Assembly: GCA_036397815.1 (NCBI GenBank)
Contig: DASWIE010000059.1
Coordinates: 1-63,180, forward strand
Length of the DNA: 63,180 bases
DNA from: DASQFY01 sp036397815
Lineage (GTDB): Bacteria > Chloroflexota > Limnocylindria > QHBO01
Direction: 5' to 3'
The notes below the pieces were generated by a model, which ran no database searches, was not told where the DNA came from, and worked only from the letters and a program-made list of their open reading frames with translations. Made by a program: the position numbers and the translations under genes. Positions 32,537 through 41,039 of the stretch are shown one piece after another (the first letter of the stretch is position 1; the number at the start of each line of letters is the position of its first letter).

Positions 32537-33114
32537 CCGCCGGACGACCAGGCGGCGCCGGCGGCAGCGGCCGCTTCCGCCTCGCGCCGCGTCACGCGCC
32601 GATACTCGAACCACAGGTAGACGCAGGCCATGGCGCCCATGCCGGCTGCGGCCACTCCCAGGGCCAACGCCCGGAGCGGGAAGGCGGGCGGGATGATCGA
32701 TCCGCCGGCCAGGTTGAAGACCATGAATGGGATGAGCACCAGCACGGTGAGGAGGTACAGGAGGAAGGCGAGATACCGGATCAACGACCAGAAGAAGCCT
32801 CGCCGTCCGCGCGCGGCCTGGATCCACACGATCAGGATGACGATAAGCACGAAGTTGGTGCCGCCCACGACGTTCGAGACCAGGAAGCCCACGTCCTTGC
32901 TGAACTTGAGCACGTAGAGCGTCACGGCGTAATAGGCGTAGTTCGGGATGTAGAAGATCAGGAAGTACATGAACAGGAAGAGGGGCACGCCCTTCAGGAG
33001 GGCCACCACCCAGGTCTCGTAGCCGAAGAGCAGCCAGTTCATGAAGTCCTCGACGTCGCGCGCGGCGCGCACGACCAGGCCCCGGCGCGGTGGACTCAGG
33101 TAGGTGCTCGTCAT
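32533..33114 (-). CDS. Polytopic membrane protein in the bc-type operon
   Basis: A 193-residue protein that I do not recognise. After RAARDVEDFMNWLLFGYETW come four hydrophobic segments (GVPLFLFMYFLIFYI, VGGTNFVLIVILIVWI, YLAFLLYLLTVLVLIPFMVF, ALALGVAAAGMGAMACVYLW) and an Ala/Glu tail. It starts 7 bp after the dihaem cytochrome c gene. Conserved operon position suggests an assembly factor or extra subunit of the complex; no haem or metal motif is seen. Confidence 0.7.
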   Translation of the reverse strand: MTSTYLSPPRRGLVVRAARDVEDFMNWLLFGYETWVVALLKGVPLFLFMYFLIFYIPNYAYYAVTLYVLKFSKDVGFLVSNVVGGTNFVLIVILIVWIQAARGRRGFFWSLIRYLAFLLYLLTVLVLIPFMVFNLAGGSIIPPAFPLRALALGVAAAGMGAMACVYLWFEYRRVTRREAEAAAAAGAAWSSGG

Positions 33115-33121
33115 CGCTGCC

Positions 33122-34171
33122 CTACTGCTTCTGGGTCAAGAGGAAGGTGATGAGGGCCTGTAGCGCATCGTCACTGATCTTGCCCTCGGGATGGACGGGC
33201 ATGCCGGTCGCCTGCCCGTCGTTGTAGTTCGTGGCGGAGTCGCGAATCCACAGCTCCAGCATGTTGCGCGCGTCGGCCTCGTAGTCGGCCACCAGCTTGT
33301 CGAGCTGGCTGATCGGCGTCGGGAGGTCGGTGACGGGCTCGTTGCCGACGTTGAGCAGGCTCGGAGCGATGTCGGTGCCGGCCAGGTCGGCGCCGTGGCA
33401 CCCGCCGCAGCCAGCCGAGGCGTAGACCTGCGCACCGTCCTCGGGCGTATTCGACACCGGAGGCTGTGACTGGCTGGCCGCTTCCTCCGCCCAGCTGGTG
33501 ATCAGCGCGCTGAGGGCGGCGATCTGCTCCACCGTCAGCGGCCCGCCCACGTCGGTGCTCCAGGCGGGCATCGGTGAGTTGACGTCGCCGGAGACGACGA
33601 CGCCTCCGTAGCTGATCACGAGCCTGACGTAATCGGCGTTGACCTTGAGCTTCGCGGCGATCGACGCGCTGTGCAGGTTCGGCGCGAGGCGGCCGGTATT
33701 GCCGACCGGGCCGCCCTCGCCGGTCGCCCCATGGCAGCGCGCGCAGTTGGCGGCGGCGTCGCTGAGCGCCTCCGGCCCGACCGTCACCGAGAGCGTGCCA
33801 CCGCTGCTGGCGGTCGCCTCGAACGTGCCTTCGGTGATGTAGCGGTGCGTCGAGTTGGCGGCGGCCTTGATCGGCAGCTCGAACGTCTCCCTGCCCGTCC
33901 CGCTCACGACCACGTCCCCGCCGGTGTCGTTGAAGAAGCGTACGGTGCCGTTGACGGGGATCTCGACCTCGGCCGGATCGATGGTGCCAGCCGTCATGTG
34001 CACTTCGACGACGACGGTGTCCGGGCCGAAGATCTGCTCCCCGAAGGAGAGCAGCTCCTCCTGCTGGGCGGCGAAGGCCGCGTCGCGGCGGCTCGCATCG
34101 GTCAGCCAATAGAGGCCGGTGAAGAAGGCCATGGCGATGATGAGGAAGACGCCGAGCGTCTTGAGGCGCAT
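33122..34171 (-). CDS. Membrane-anchored dihaem cytochrome c with beta domain
   Basis: A 349-residue protein. An uncleaved N-terminal helix (LKTLGVFLIIAMAFFTGLYWL) is followed by a beta-rich domain (about 50-132) that looks like a cupredoxin fold without copper ligands, then two cytochrome c domains. Haem sites are CARCH (143-147) with a likely Met ligand at 201 (NSPMPAW), and CGGCH (255-259) with a late Met in ATGMPVHP. It should take electrons from the Rieske protein and pass them on, replacing cytochrome c1. Haem attachment would use the ccm system encoded upstream. Confidence 0.88.
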   Translation of the reverse strand: MRLKTLGVFLIIAMAFFTGLYWLTDASRRDAAFAAQQEELLSFGEQIFGPDTVVVEVHMTAGTIDPAEVEIPVNGTVRFFNDTGGDVVVSGTGRETFELPIKAAANSTHRYITEGTFEATASSGGTLSVTVGPEALSDAAANCARCHGATGEGGPVGNTGRLAPNLHSASIAAKLKVNADYVRLVISYGGVVVSGDVNSPMPAWSTDVGGPLTVEQIAALSALITSWAEEAASQSQPPVSNTPEDGAQVYASAGCGGCHGADLAGTDIAPSLLNVGNEPVTDLPTPISQLDKLVADYEADARNMLELWIRDSATNYNDGQATGMPVHPEGKISDDALQALITFLLTQKQ

Positions 34172-34174
34172 CAG

Positions 34175-34780
34175 TCAGCCCGCGCAGTGGGGCATCTGGT
34201 CGGGGGTGCGCGTGTCGAAGGTTTCGGTGCCAATCGGCGGGCCGTCCACGATCGCGCTCGTGTCGACCACGTACACGCCATCCTCGATGGTGAAGTCGAA
34301 GTGGTCCATGCCGCGCGGAGCCGGCCCGTCGCGCTTCTCGCCGAGCACGGTGTACTTGCTGCCGTGGCACAGGCATTCGAACCATTTGCTGGCGTCGCAC
34401 AGCTGCGGGATCTGGCAGCCGAGGTGCGGACACTTGCGGTAGAGGGCCAGGACCTGGTCGCCTGGATCCGCCACCTCGGTGCCGGCCCCCTCCACGTACC
34501 CTTCGGCCGCCGGGATGTTGACGATGAAGAGGCGGGCCTTGTTGTAGATGAACGGCAGCCCCCGCGGCCACTCCGGCTCCAGCGCGGCGATGTCCGCCGC
34601 GCTGCCGATCGCCAGCTTGCCGCCCAGCCCTGAGCGTACGTTCGGCCACAGGAAGGCGAGCGAGCCGGCGAGGAACTCGAGCGACAGCAGGCCGACGCCG
34701 ATGCCGACCACGCGTCGCATGAAGGAACGCCGGCTCATCTCGCCGACGGGCGGCCCGTGAACCTCCCCGTAGGGCTGCAT
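34175..34780 (-). CDS. Rieske iron-sulfur subunit of the bc-type complex
   Basis: A 201-residue Rieske protein with a twin-arginine anchor (MSRRSFMRRVVGIGVGLLSL) and a soluble domain bearing CPHLGC and CLCHGS, which give two Cys and two His cluster ligands plus the disulfide pair. It moves electrons from quinol at the cytochrome b site to cytochrome c. The ATG at 34780 lies 2 bp after the subunit IV stop. A longer open frame upstream belongs to the other gene. Confidence 0.9.
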   Translation of the reverse strand: MQPYGEVHGPPVGEMSRRSFMRRVVGIGVGLLSLEFLAGSLAFLWPNVRSGLGGKLAIGSAADIAALEPEWPRGLPFIYNKARLFIVNIPAAEGYVEGAGTEVADPGDQVLALYRKCPHLGCQIPQLCDASKWFECLCHGSKYTVLGEKRDGPAPRGMDHFDFTIEDGVYVVDTSAIVDGPPIGTETFDTRTPDQMPHCAG

Positions 34781-34782
34781 GC

Positions 34783-35397
34783 TCACAGCGTGAAGAAGAT
34801 CCCGTCCCACGGCCAGACCCAGTTCCAGCCCGGGCCGCGGAAGAAGGAACCGATGAAGGTCACGATCAGGCCCCCGACCATGAGGCACATGAAGAAGACC
34901 CAGGCCAGCTTGCGGTCGTGGGTGGCCCGGTACGGCGATCGGTCGAGGTACGGGATCAGGGCGATGCCGATGAAGTAGAGCGGCATGAACAGGATGCCGA
35001 CCACGGTCGCGTTGAAGTACGAGAGCATCTCCTGCAGGCCGAGGAAGTACCACGGTGCCTTGGCCACGTGCGGGGTCACGCCGGCGTTCGCCATGTCCTC
35101 CAGCGGCGCCTGGATCAGGAATGAGGTGACGATCAGCACGATGGTCATCAGCGAGGCCATCACGAACTCGGCGCGCAGCAGGTGAGGCCAGGTGAGGACG
35201 GTCTCATCGGGGCGCTTGTCGACGCGGACCATCGACTCCTGCTTGACATAGGCCAGCAGCCGGAAGCGCTCGGTGCCCGGCACGCCGGGCGGGCCCGGCA
35301 GCTTCGGGCCGACGCCGCGCTCGACGAGCGGGACGCCGGGCGCCTGGGTCGGAACGTTCTTGTCGGCGGTGGCGTTCGGCCGCTTCTCGATCGTCAT
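34783..35397 (-). CDS. Cytochrome b C-terminal subunit (subunit IV type)
   Basis: A 204-residue protein corresponding to the C-terminal part of cytochrome b (b6f subunit IV / QcrC type). The quinol-site signature appears as KAPWYFLGLQEML, and three hydrophobic helices follow or precede it. A 75-residue Pro-rich and polar N-terminal extension (DKNVPTQAPGVPLVE) comes first. Together with the upstream gene it makes a split cytochrome b. It lies 13 bp downstream of that gene. Confidence 0.9.
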   Translation of the reverse strand: MTIEKRPNATADKNVPTQAPGVPLVERGVGPKLPGPPGVPGTERFRLLAYVKQESMVRVDKRPDETVLTWPHLLRAEFVMASLMTIVLIVTSFLIQAPLEDMANAGVTPHVAKAPWYFLGLQEMLSYFNATVVGILFMPLYFIGIALIPYLDRSPYRATHDRKLAWVFFMCLMVGGLIVTFIGSFFRGPGWNWVWPWDGIFFTL

Positions 35398-35410
35398 CGG
35401 TTCACCTTCA

Positions 35411-36130
35411 TCAGACTGGGCCCGAGATGCCGCCGTCCTTCCGGATCCGCCAGAAGTGGACGACGATCAGGATGGCGGCGAGAAGGGGGAATGCGATCAC
35501 GTGAAGGACGTAGAACCGGATCAGGGTGCCCTGTCCCACCTCGATCCCGCCCAGCAGCACGAAGGCTGACTGAGTGTCGACGAGCGGCGCATAGGTCGCC
35601 ATCTGGGTGCCGACCGTGATCGCCCAGAACGCGATCTGGTCCCATGGCAGCAGGTAGCCGGTGAAGCTCAGGGCCAGGGTCATGAACAGGAGCAGGGAGC
35701 CGATCGCCCAGTTGAACTCGCGCGGCGGCTTGTAGGCGCCGTGGTAGAAGACCCGGATCATGTGCAGGAAGACGGTCAGCACCATCAGGTGCGCCGCCCA
35801 GCGATGCATGTTGCGGATGAGCGAGCCGAAGGCGACCGAGTTCTCGATGGTCTGGATGTCCTGGAAGGCGCGCGTGACCGACGGAACGTAGAAGAACATC
35901 AGGTAGACGCCGGTCACCGTCAGCGCCAGGAACAGGAAGAAGCTGATCCCGCCCAGGCAGAAGGTGTAGGTGTAGCGGATGGCGTGCTTCTTGACCCGCA
36001 CCGGGTGCAGGTGCAGGAAGACGTTGTTCATGACCGCCAGCGCGCGGGTGCGGCTGGTCGTGGGATAGGGCTGACGGAACAGGCTTCTCCACAGCTGGGA
36101 CTCGATCACGAGCCGCCACAGGAAGCTCAT
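35411..36130 (-). CDS. Cytochrome b N-terminal subunit (b6 type)
   Basis: A 239-residue four-helix cytochrome b. Haem b ligands are paired histidines in helix 2 (MHRWAAHLMV, with LHMIRVFYHG nearby) and helix 4 (VLHVIAFPLLAAILIVVHFW). The quinol motif region YLLPWDQIAFWA is clear. It carries two b haems, and probably a third covalent-type site only if a Cys were near the N-terminus; FCLGG contains one. The ATG at 36130 overlaps the flavoprotein stop as ATGA. Confidence 0.92.
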   Translation of the reverse strand: MSFLWRLVIESQLWRSLFRQPYPTTSRTRALAVMNNVFLHLHPVRVKKHAIRYTYTFCLGGISFFLFLALTVTGVYLMFFYVPSVTRAFQDIQTIENSVAFGSLIRNMHRWAAHLMVLTVFLHMIRVFYHGAYKPPREFNWAIGSLLLFMTLALSFTGYLLPWDQIAFWAITVGTQMATYAPLVDTQSAFVLLGGIEVGQGTLIRFYVLHVIAFPLLAAILIVVHFWRIRKDGGISGPV

Positions 36131-38100
36131 CGGTCCACCGCCGGTCCGGCCTGCTGGCCGACCTGCCCCAGCACGTTGTCCTTGTAACTCTCCAAGAGCA
36201 CCTTCCCGTCGGGCGTGAACCGCTCCAGCTCGAGCCGGTCCATCGTGATGCAGTTGGTTGGACACCGCTCGACGCAGAGGTTGCAGCGGATGCAACGCTC
36301 CTCGTCGATGATCATTGCGATCCCGCGCGGCCACGACTGGAAGAGATCGATCTCCGGATCGTCGCCGCCGACCTGCGCCTTGTCGACCATGTAGATGACG
36401 CCTTCAGGGCAGACGTCGGCGCAGAGCCCGCACAGGATACAGCGCGGCCCGTCGATGTTGATGTTGTGGTTGCACTGCAGGCAGCGCGCCCCTTCGGCGA
36501 TCGCACTGCGCGTGTCGTAGCCGACCTCCACCAGGCTGGTGAAGTCGCGGCGCAGCTCCGGCGGCGCCATCGGGATGTGCTGGCGCTCGGTCGCCTCGTA
36601 GGCCCACGGCATGTCGTGGTCGAGCGCCTGGGTGATGGTGGCGCGGTTGATGACCGGCAGCTCCTCCAGCTCGTCGCCGCGGACACCCGCCAGCCAGCGG
36701 TCGACGGCGCGCGCGGTCCGCCGGCCCCGACCCGCGGCCTCGATGATGGTGGCGGGCCCGGTCACGAAGTCGCCGCACGCGAAGATGCCGTCCACGTTGG
36801 TCTGGAACGTATCCGGGTTGGTGACGACCAGCCCCCGGTTCAGCTCGAACGTGAGCGCGTTGTAGGGCTTCCCATCCGGGCTCGCGGGAGTCGTCCCGTT
36901 GAGCGGCGGGGTGCGCCAGGATGAGACCGATCCACCGGGCACGATCTCGCGGGTGTCCGTCACGCCGAGGTGGCGATTGAGCTTAGAGCCGTACTCGCCG
37001 AGCACGTTGTTGTCCGACGCCTGGCTGGTGCACGGAATGACCATGTCGCACGGAATCGTGAACTCGCTGCCCGGGATCGGCTCCGGCGAGCGGCGGCCGC
37101 TTGCGTCCGGCGGGCCGAGCTTCACGCGCTGGAAGACCATGCCGGTCACCTTGCCGCGCTCGTCGCCGAGCACCTCGACCGGGGACGCGAAGAGCTCGAA
37201 GCGCACGCCCTCGAAGCGGGTCTCGTGCTGCTCCTCCTCGTCGACCACCATCTCCTCCGGGCCACGGCGATAGCAGATCACCGAGGTCTTGGCCCCGAGC
37301 CGGAGCGCGGTGCGCGACGAGTCCATCGCCGTGTAGCCGCCACCCACGATCACCACGTGGTCGCCGACCCACTGCTCCTCGCCGAGGTTCGCCTTCTTGA
37401 GGAAGTCGACGCCGTAGATCACGCCGTCCAGCTCCTCGCCGGGGACGTTCATGGCGACCGGATACATGCAGCCGGCGGAGACGACCACCGCGTCAAACCG
37501 CTCGCGCAGCTGGTCGATGGTGATGTCGCGGCCAATCTCGACGTTGTAGTGGAACTCGACCCCGTGCTTGGCGACCCAGTTCACGTCCAGCTCGATCACG
37601 TCGCGCGGCAGCCGGAAGGCCGGGACCCCGATCAGGCACGTGCCGCCGCCCGACGGGAGCGCCTCGTAGAGGTGCACCTCGTGGCCGTCGGCGGCCAGCT
37701 CCTTGGCGGCCGACAGGCCGGCCGGTCCGGCACCGATAACCGCGACGCTCTTGCCGGTCGCGGCGGCGACTACGATGTTGTCCGGCATGTTGTTGCCGTA
37801 GTGCCAGTCCACCAGGAAGCGCTTCATGGCCCGGATGGCGAGCGGCTTGTCGATGTCGGCGCGGCGGCAGGCCTTCTCACACGGCGCCGAGCAGACGTAG
37901 CCGCAGATCGCCGCGACCGGGTTCGGGTCTCGGGCCAGGATGTAGCCCTCCTCGAAGCGTCCCTCGGCGGCGAGCATCAGGTAGCCGCGGCAGTTGGTGT
38001 TGACCGGGCAGCCTTCCTGGCACTCGATGTTGCACTGGAGCCAGTCGACGCCGACCTCGGCGGTCTGGAACCTCAGCGGGATCGCGTTCTCGGTGATCAC
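36127..38100 (-). CDS. GltD-like flavoprotein with N- and C-terminal iron-sulfur domains
   Basis: A 657-residue oxidoreductase. The N-terminal GltD-type helical domain has two [4Fe-4S] cysteine sets (Cys23, 27, 31, 37 and Cys66, 70, 74, 78). The FAD fold has VIGAGPAGLSAAKELA, the NAD(P) fold VIVGGGYTAMDSSRTA, and the second FAD motif GIFACGDFVTGPATI. At the C-terminus come two ferredoxin clusters, CILCGLCADVCP and CIRCNLCVERCP. As the first gene of a bc-type operon it probably feeds electrons from NAD(P)H or ferredoxin towards quinone. A separate role in glutamate synthesis is less likely: no large subunit is near. The start is GTG. Confidence 0.85.
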   Translation of the reverse strand: MITENAIPLRFQTAEVGVDWLQCNIECQEGCPVNTNCRGYLMLAAEGRFEEGYILARDPNPVAAICGYVCSAPCEKACRRADIDKPLAIRAMKRFLVDWHYGNNMPDNIVVAAATGKSVAVIGAGPAGLSAAKELAADGHEVHLYEALPSGGGTCLIGVPAFRLPRDVIELDVNWVAKHGVEFHYNVEIGRDITIDQLRERFDAVVVSAGCMYPVAMNVPGEELDGVIYGVDFLKKANLGEEQWVGDHVVIVGGGYTAMDSSRTALRLGAKTSVICYRRGPEEMVVDEEEQHETRFEGVRFELFASPVEVLGDERGKVTGMVFQRVKLGPPDASGRRSPEPIPGSEFTIPCDMVIPCTSQASDNNVLGEYGSKLNRHLGVTDTREIVPGGSVSSWRTPPLNGTTPASPDGKPYNALTFELNRGLVVTNPDTFQTNVDGIFACGDFVTGPATIIEAAGRGRRTARAVDRWLAGVRGDELEELPVINRATITQALDHDMPWAYEATERQHIPMAPPELRRDFTSLVEVGYDTRSAIAEGARCLQCNHNINIDGPRCILCGLCADVCPEGVIYMVDKAQVGGDDPEIDLFQSWPRGIAMIIDEERCIRCNLCVERCPTNCITMDRLELERFTPDGKVLLESYKDNVLGQVGQQAGPAVDR

Positions 38101-38159
38101 AGGCGTAATCGCAGAGCGGGTTCCACCACGTAACGCGGAGCGTATGGAGCGGCAGCCCG

Positions 38160-38189
38160 ATGCTACCCGTCTCGCGCTCTGAGTGTCAA
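38160..38189 (-). promoter_or_regulatory. Promoter of the bc-type respiratory operon
   Basis: On the minus strand a consensus TTGACA (38189-38184), an 18-nt spacer and TAGCAT (38165-38160) precede the flavoprotein GTG by about 60 nt. It is the strongest promoter match that I see in the window, and it drives seven genes. The rest of the 122-nt gap 38101-38222 shows nothing else. Confidence 0.65.
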
Positions 38190-38222
38190 AGCGGACTGCG
38201 CGGGCCGTGCCTCACTTTCGCG

Positions 38223-40283
38223 CTACAGATCGGCGAAGTAGCGGGACATTACCCGGCGCACGAGCGGGGCCGCATCCGAGCCGCCGGTCGCCAGCGGGAC
38301 GCGAACGAGGACGGTGGCGATGCTGATCCCGGGGTCGTCCGCGGGGGCGAAGGCCGGGAACCAGGCGTTCGGATTCGGTCCACCGGTCTCGGCGGTTCCA
38401 CTCTTGCCCGCCACCTGGACGCCAAAGCCCGCGAATGCAGAACGCGCGGTTCCGTACGACAGGTTGACCACGGCCTTCATCGACTCCACCACGTAGTCGA
38501 GCTGCGCGTCGGTCATGCTGATCTCGCGGGCGACGATTTGCTCCACGCGAAGCTGCGTCGTCCCACCGGGAGAACGCACCTCGGCGACGAGTCGCGGGAC
38601 CCAGAGCACGCCGCCGTTACCGAACGCCGCGTACGCGTTGGCCATCTGGAGCGGCGTCGCGAGCAGGTCGCCCTGGCCGATCGCCAGCTGGATCTGGTCG
38701 AAGGGCCCGTACGGGCGGAGGACACCGTCCCAGCGCTTGGTGACCTCGAAATACTGCCGGTCCGGAAGGATCCCGTCCTCCTCGGCGAGGTGCTGGATGC
38801 CGGTGGGCTGTCCAAAGCCGAACTCACGAACTAGGCCGGTGAGCGCCTCCTGGTCGGCGTCGTAGACCATGATCGATAGCGGCATGTAGGTGGTGTTGCA
38901 GCTGAAGGCCATCGCCTGCAGCAGGTTCACCGTCCCGGGCAGCTGGTGCTCGAGATAGTTGCGGAACGTGAAGCCGGAGAAGGTCCAGGTGCCGTGGCAG
39001 GTCATGCGGGTGCCGGGCCCGGCGACGCCGCTCTTCAGCGCCGCGCCCAGGGTGAACACCTTGAACGACGAGCCGGTTGGGTAGGCGCCCATGGTGGCGT
39101 GGTTGAGCCGGGTGTTGGTGCCGGGCGTACCGAGACCCTGACCACCCAGCGTGGTCCCCAGGGTCATCGCGTTCGGGTTGAAGAGCGGAGCCGATGCCAG
39201 CGCCCACACGTCGCCGCTCCGCGGATCGACCACTGCCGTGCCGGCCTCCGCGTAGCCGCCGATGGCCGCCTCCGCGGCCGCCTGGATCCTGGGCCGAATG
39301 GTGATGACGACGTCGCTGCCCGGCACCATCGCCCGCTGCAGCACCGGCAGCGGATCGCCGGCCGGCGGGACCACGGCCAGCGTGAAGCCCGGACGTCCAC
39401 GGAGCAGCTCGTCGGCGCCCGCCTCGATGCCACCGCGGCCCCTGACGTCGCCGGCGAGGTAGCCCTCCCGCCCGAGTGTCCTCAGCTCATCCTCGGTGAC
39501 CTCGCCGACCCAGCCAATCGTCTGCCCGGCGAGCCACTCCTGGGGGTAGACGCGCACCCCATCCTCGCGGGTCTGGGCAAAGACGGTGCCTTCAGTGGCC
39601 ATGATCCGGCCCCGTGGAGCGTCCTGCCGCGTTAGCGCCAGCGCCCCGCCCTCGGCGAGCTCCGGAAACAGCACGGCGGGGCTCCAGCTGACCTGCCAGC
39701 CGGTTGCGCCCTGCACCATCACGAGATCGCGTTTCAGGTCCACATCGCCAAGGAGGTCCGTCCTGAACTGCAGCACGACCGGGATGCGCACTGCGGGCAC
39801 CGGGCCATCGAGTGGCGTGTCGGCGGGCACGGGGGTGGTGGAGGGCGTCGGCTCGGCCGTCGTGGCGGGCGACGTGCTCGCGGAGCCGTCCTGCGACGGG
39901 CCTAACGTCGGCACCGGCGTGGTGGTCGGCGCCGGCTGGTCCGGGGGGCGCGCCTGGGGTGGGAGCGTCGTCGGGATCGTCGGCCCCACCGCCCAGCGCA
40001 GCTGCCGTACACCGGTCAGCTCGTCGAAGCTCCTGAGCGGCGCCGCGAACTCGTCGAGGCTGAGGCGCTCGCGGTCGGCGGCAGCGATCATCTGGTACAT
40101 CGGCCCCCAGCTCCCGATCCGCCACGCGGCGAGGAAAGCATGGACCATGTCGTCGGCCTCGCCGATTGGCGCGGTGGGGACCGTCGTGGAAAAGGGCGTC
40201 GGATCCGGTCCAGGCGCCAGGCAGCCCGCAACCACGACCGCGCCCAGCGCCAGCGCGACGAGCGGCGCAGCTCTCCCCCGCAT
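38223..40283 (-). CDS. Penicillin-binding protein (transpeptidase) with NTF2-like domain
   Basis: A 686-residue lipoprotein-type class B PBP. The signal ends near VVVAGCLAPG. An NTF2-like domain (about 40-110) and a Thr/Pro/Ser linker precede the PBP dimerisation domain. In the transpeptidase domain the active-site serine motif is Ser405-Ser-Phe-Lys408, the second motif is Ser461-Cys-Asn463, and KSGT starts at Lys627. It cross-links peptidoglycan. The layout resembles MecA/PBP3-type enzymes of Gram-positives. The ATG at 40283 lies 5 bp after the deacetylase stop. Confidence 0.9.
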   Translation of the reverse strand: MRGRAAPLVALALGAVVVAGCLAPGPDPTPFSTTVPTAPIGEADDMVHAFLAAWRIGSWGPMYQMIAAADRERLSLDEFAAPLRSFDELTGVRQLRWAVGPTIPTTLPPQARPPDQPAPTTTPVPTLGPSQDGSASTSPATTAEPTPSTTPVPADTPLDGPVPAVRIPVVLQFRTDLLGDVDLKRDLVMVQGATGWQVSWSPAVLFPELAEGGALALTRQDAPRGRIMATEGTVFAQTREDGVRVYPQEWLAGQTIGWVGEVTEDELRTLGREGYLAGDVRGRGGIEAGADELLRGRPGFTLAVVPPAGDPLPVLQRAMVPGSDVVITIRPRIQAAAEAAIGGYAEAGTAVVDPRSGDVWALASAPLFNPNAMTLGTTLGGQGLGTPGTNTRLNHATMGAYPTGSSFKVFTLGAALKSGVAGPGTRMTCHGTWTFSGFTFRNYLEHQLPGTVNLLQAMAFSCNTTYMPLSIMVYDADQEALTGLVREFGFGQPTGIQHLAEEDGILPDRQYFEVTKRWDGVLRPYGPFDQIQLAIGQGDLLATPLQMANAYAAFGNGGVLWVPRLVAEVRSPGGTTQLRVEQIVAREISMTDAQLDYVVESMKAVVNLSYGTARSAFAGFGVQVAGKSGTAETGGPNPNAWFPAFAPADDPGISIATVLVRVPLATGGSDAAPLVRRVMSRYFADL

Positions 40284-40288
40284 CGGTC

Positions 40289-40966
40289 TCACCGCGCCAG
40301 CATCACGCGTCGGAAACCCTCGGCGGCACGATAGCCCGCCCGTTCCCCAAGCTCTTCCGCGCGGCGTCGAAGCCACTTCGCCGTCTCCGGGAAGTCATGG
40401 AACTGGCTGGCGTGGTGGGCGAGGGCGGCGATCTTGCGCTCCAGGGTGTCGCTGATATCGACGATCTGGTTCGCCTCGTTCGTGCTCCATAGGAAGAGCT
40501 CCGCCACCTTCCATGGCTGCAGGCCGCCGCGAATGTGCTCCGGGAAGTTGAGCGGGTCGCGCGCGGTGGGAAAGACGGCGTCGACCGTGACCTCGCCTAC
40601 GGCCCGATGGTCGGGGTGGTTGACCCACTCGTTGTTCACGAACATGACGGTGGGATCGTGGCTCATCACGACCTCGGGGCGCACGGTGCGGATGGCGAAG
40701 GTGACACGCTCCCGCAGCCGGAGGCTCGTCTCCATCTGGCCATCGGGTTCGTCCAGGAAGTCGACGCCGGCAACCCCGATCTCGGCCGCCGCGGCACGCT
40801 GCTCGCCTTCGCGCGTCGCGGCCAGGGCACGGGGATCGACGGCTGCATCGTCGCTCCCCTTGTCGCCGCGCGTCATGAGCAGGTAGCGCACCTCGGTCCC
40901 CTCCCCGACCCAGCGAGCGACGGTGCCCGCGGCCCCGAACTCGATGTCGTCCGGGTGCGCGGCCAC
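40289..40966 (-). CDS. PIG-L (LmbE) family deacetylase
   Basis: A zinc-dependent N-acetylglucosamine deacetylase-like protein. Metal ligands are in AAHPDDIEFG and the later VNHPDHRAVG; DKGSDD and a C-terminal HHASQF region are also typical. Targets in the family include GlcNAc-inositol and teicoplanin-like sugars. The GTG at 40966 would remove the first beta strand (RVLVV), so translation may start earlier: the only in-frame candidate is CTG at 41008, 9 nt past a TAGCAT box (41023-41018). Confidence 0.82.
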   Translation of the reverse strand: MAAHPDDIEFGAAGTVARWVGEGTEVRYLLMTRGDKGSDDAAVDPRALAATREGEQRAAAAEIGVAGVDFLDEPDGQMETSLRLRERVTFAIRTVRPEVVMSHDPTVMFVNNEWVNHPDHRAVGEVTVDAVFPTARDPLNFPEHIRGGLQPWKVAELFLWSTNEANQIVDISDTLERKIAALAHHASQFHDFPETAKWLRRRAEELGERAGYRAAEGFRRVMLAR

Positions 40967-41039
40967 GACCAGGACGCGTTCAGGGGTGGGGAGCCGGTCG
41001 TTGGGCAGGGTTCCCGCATGCTAGCAGCCAGGGCGGGAA

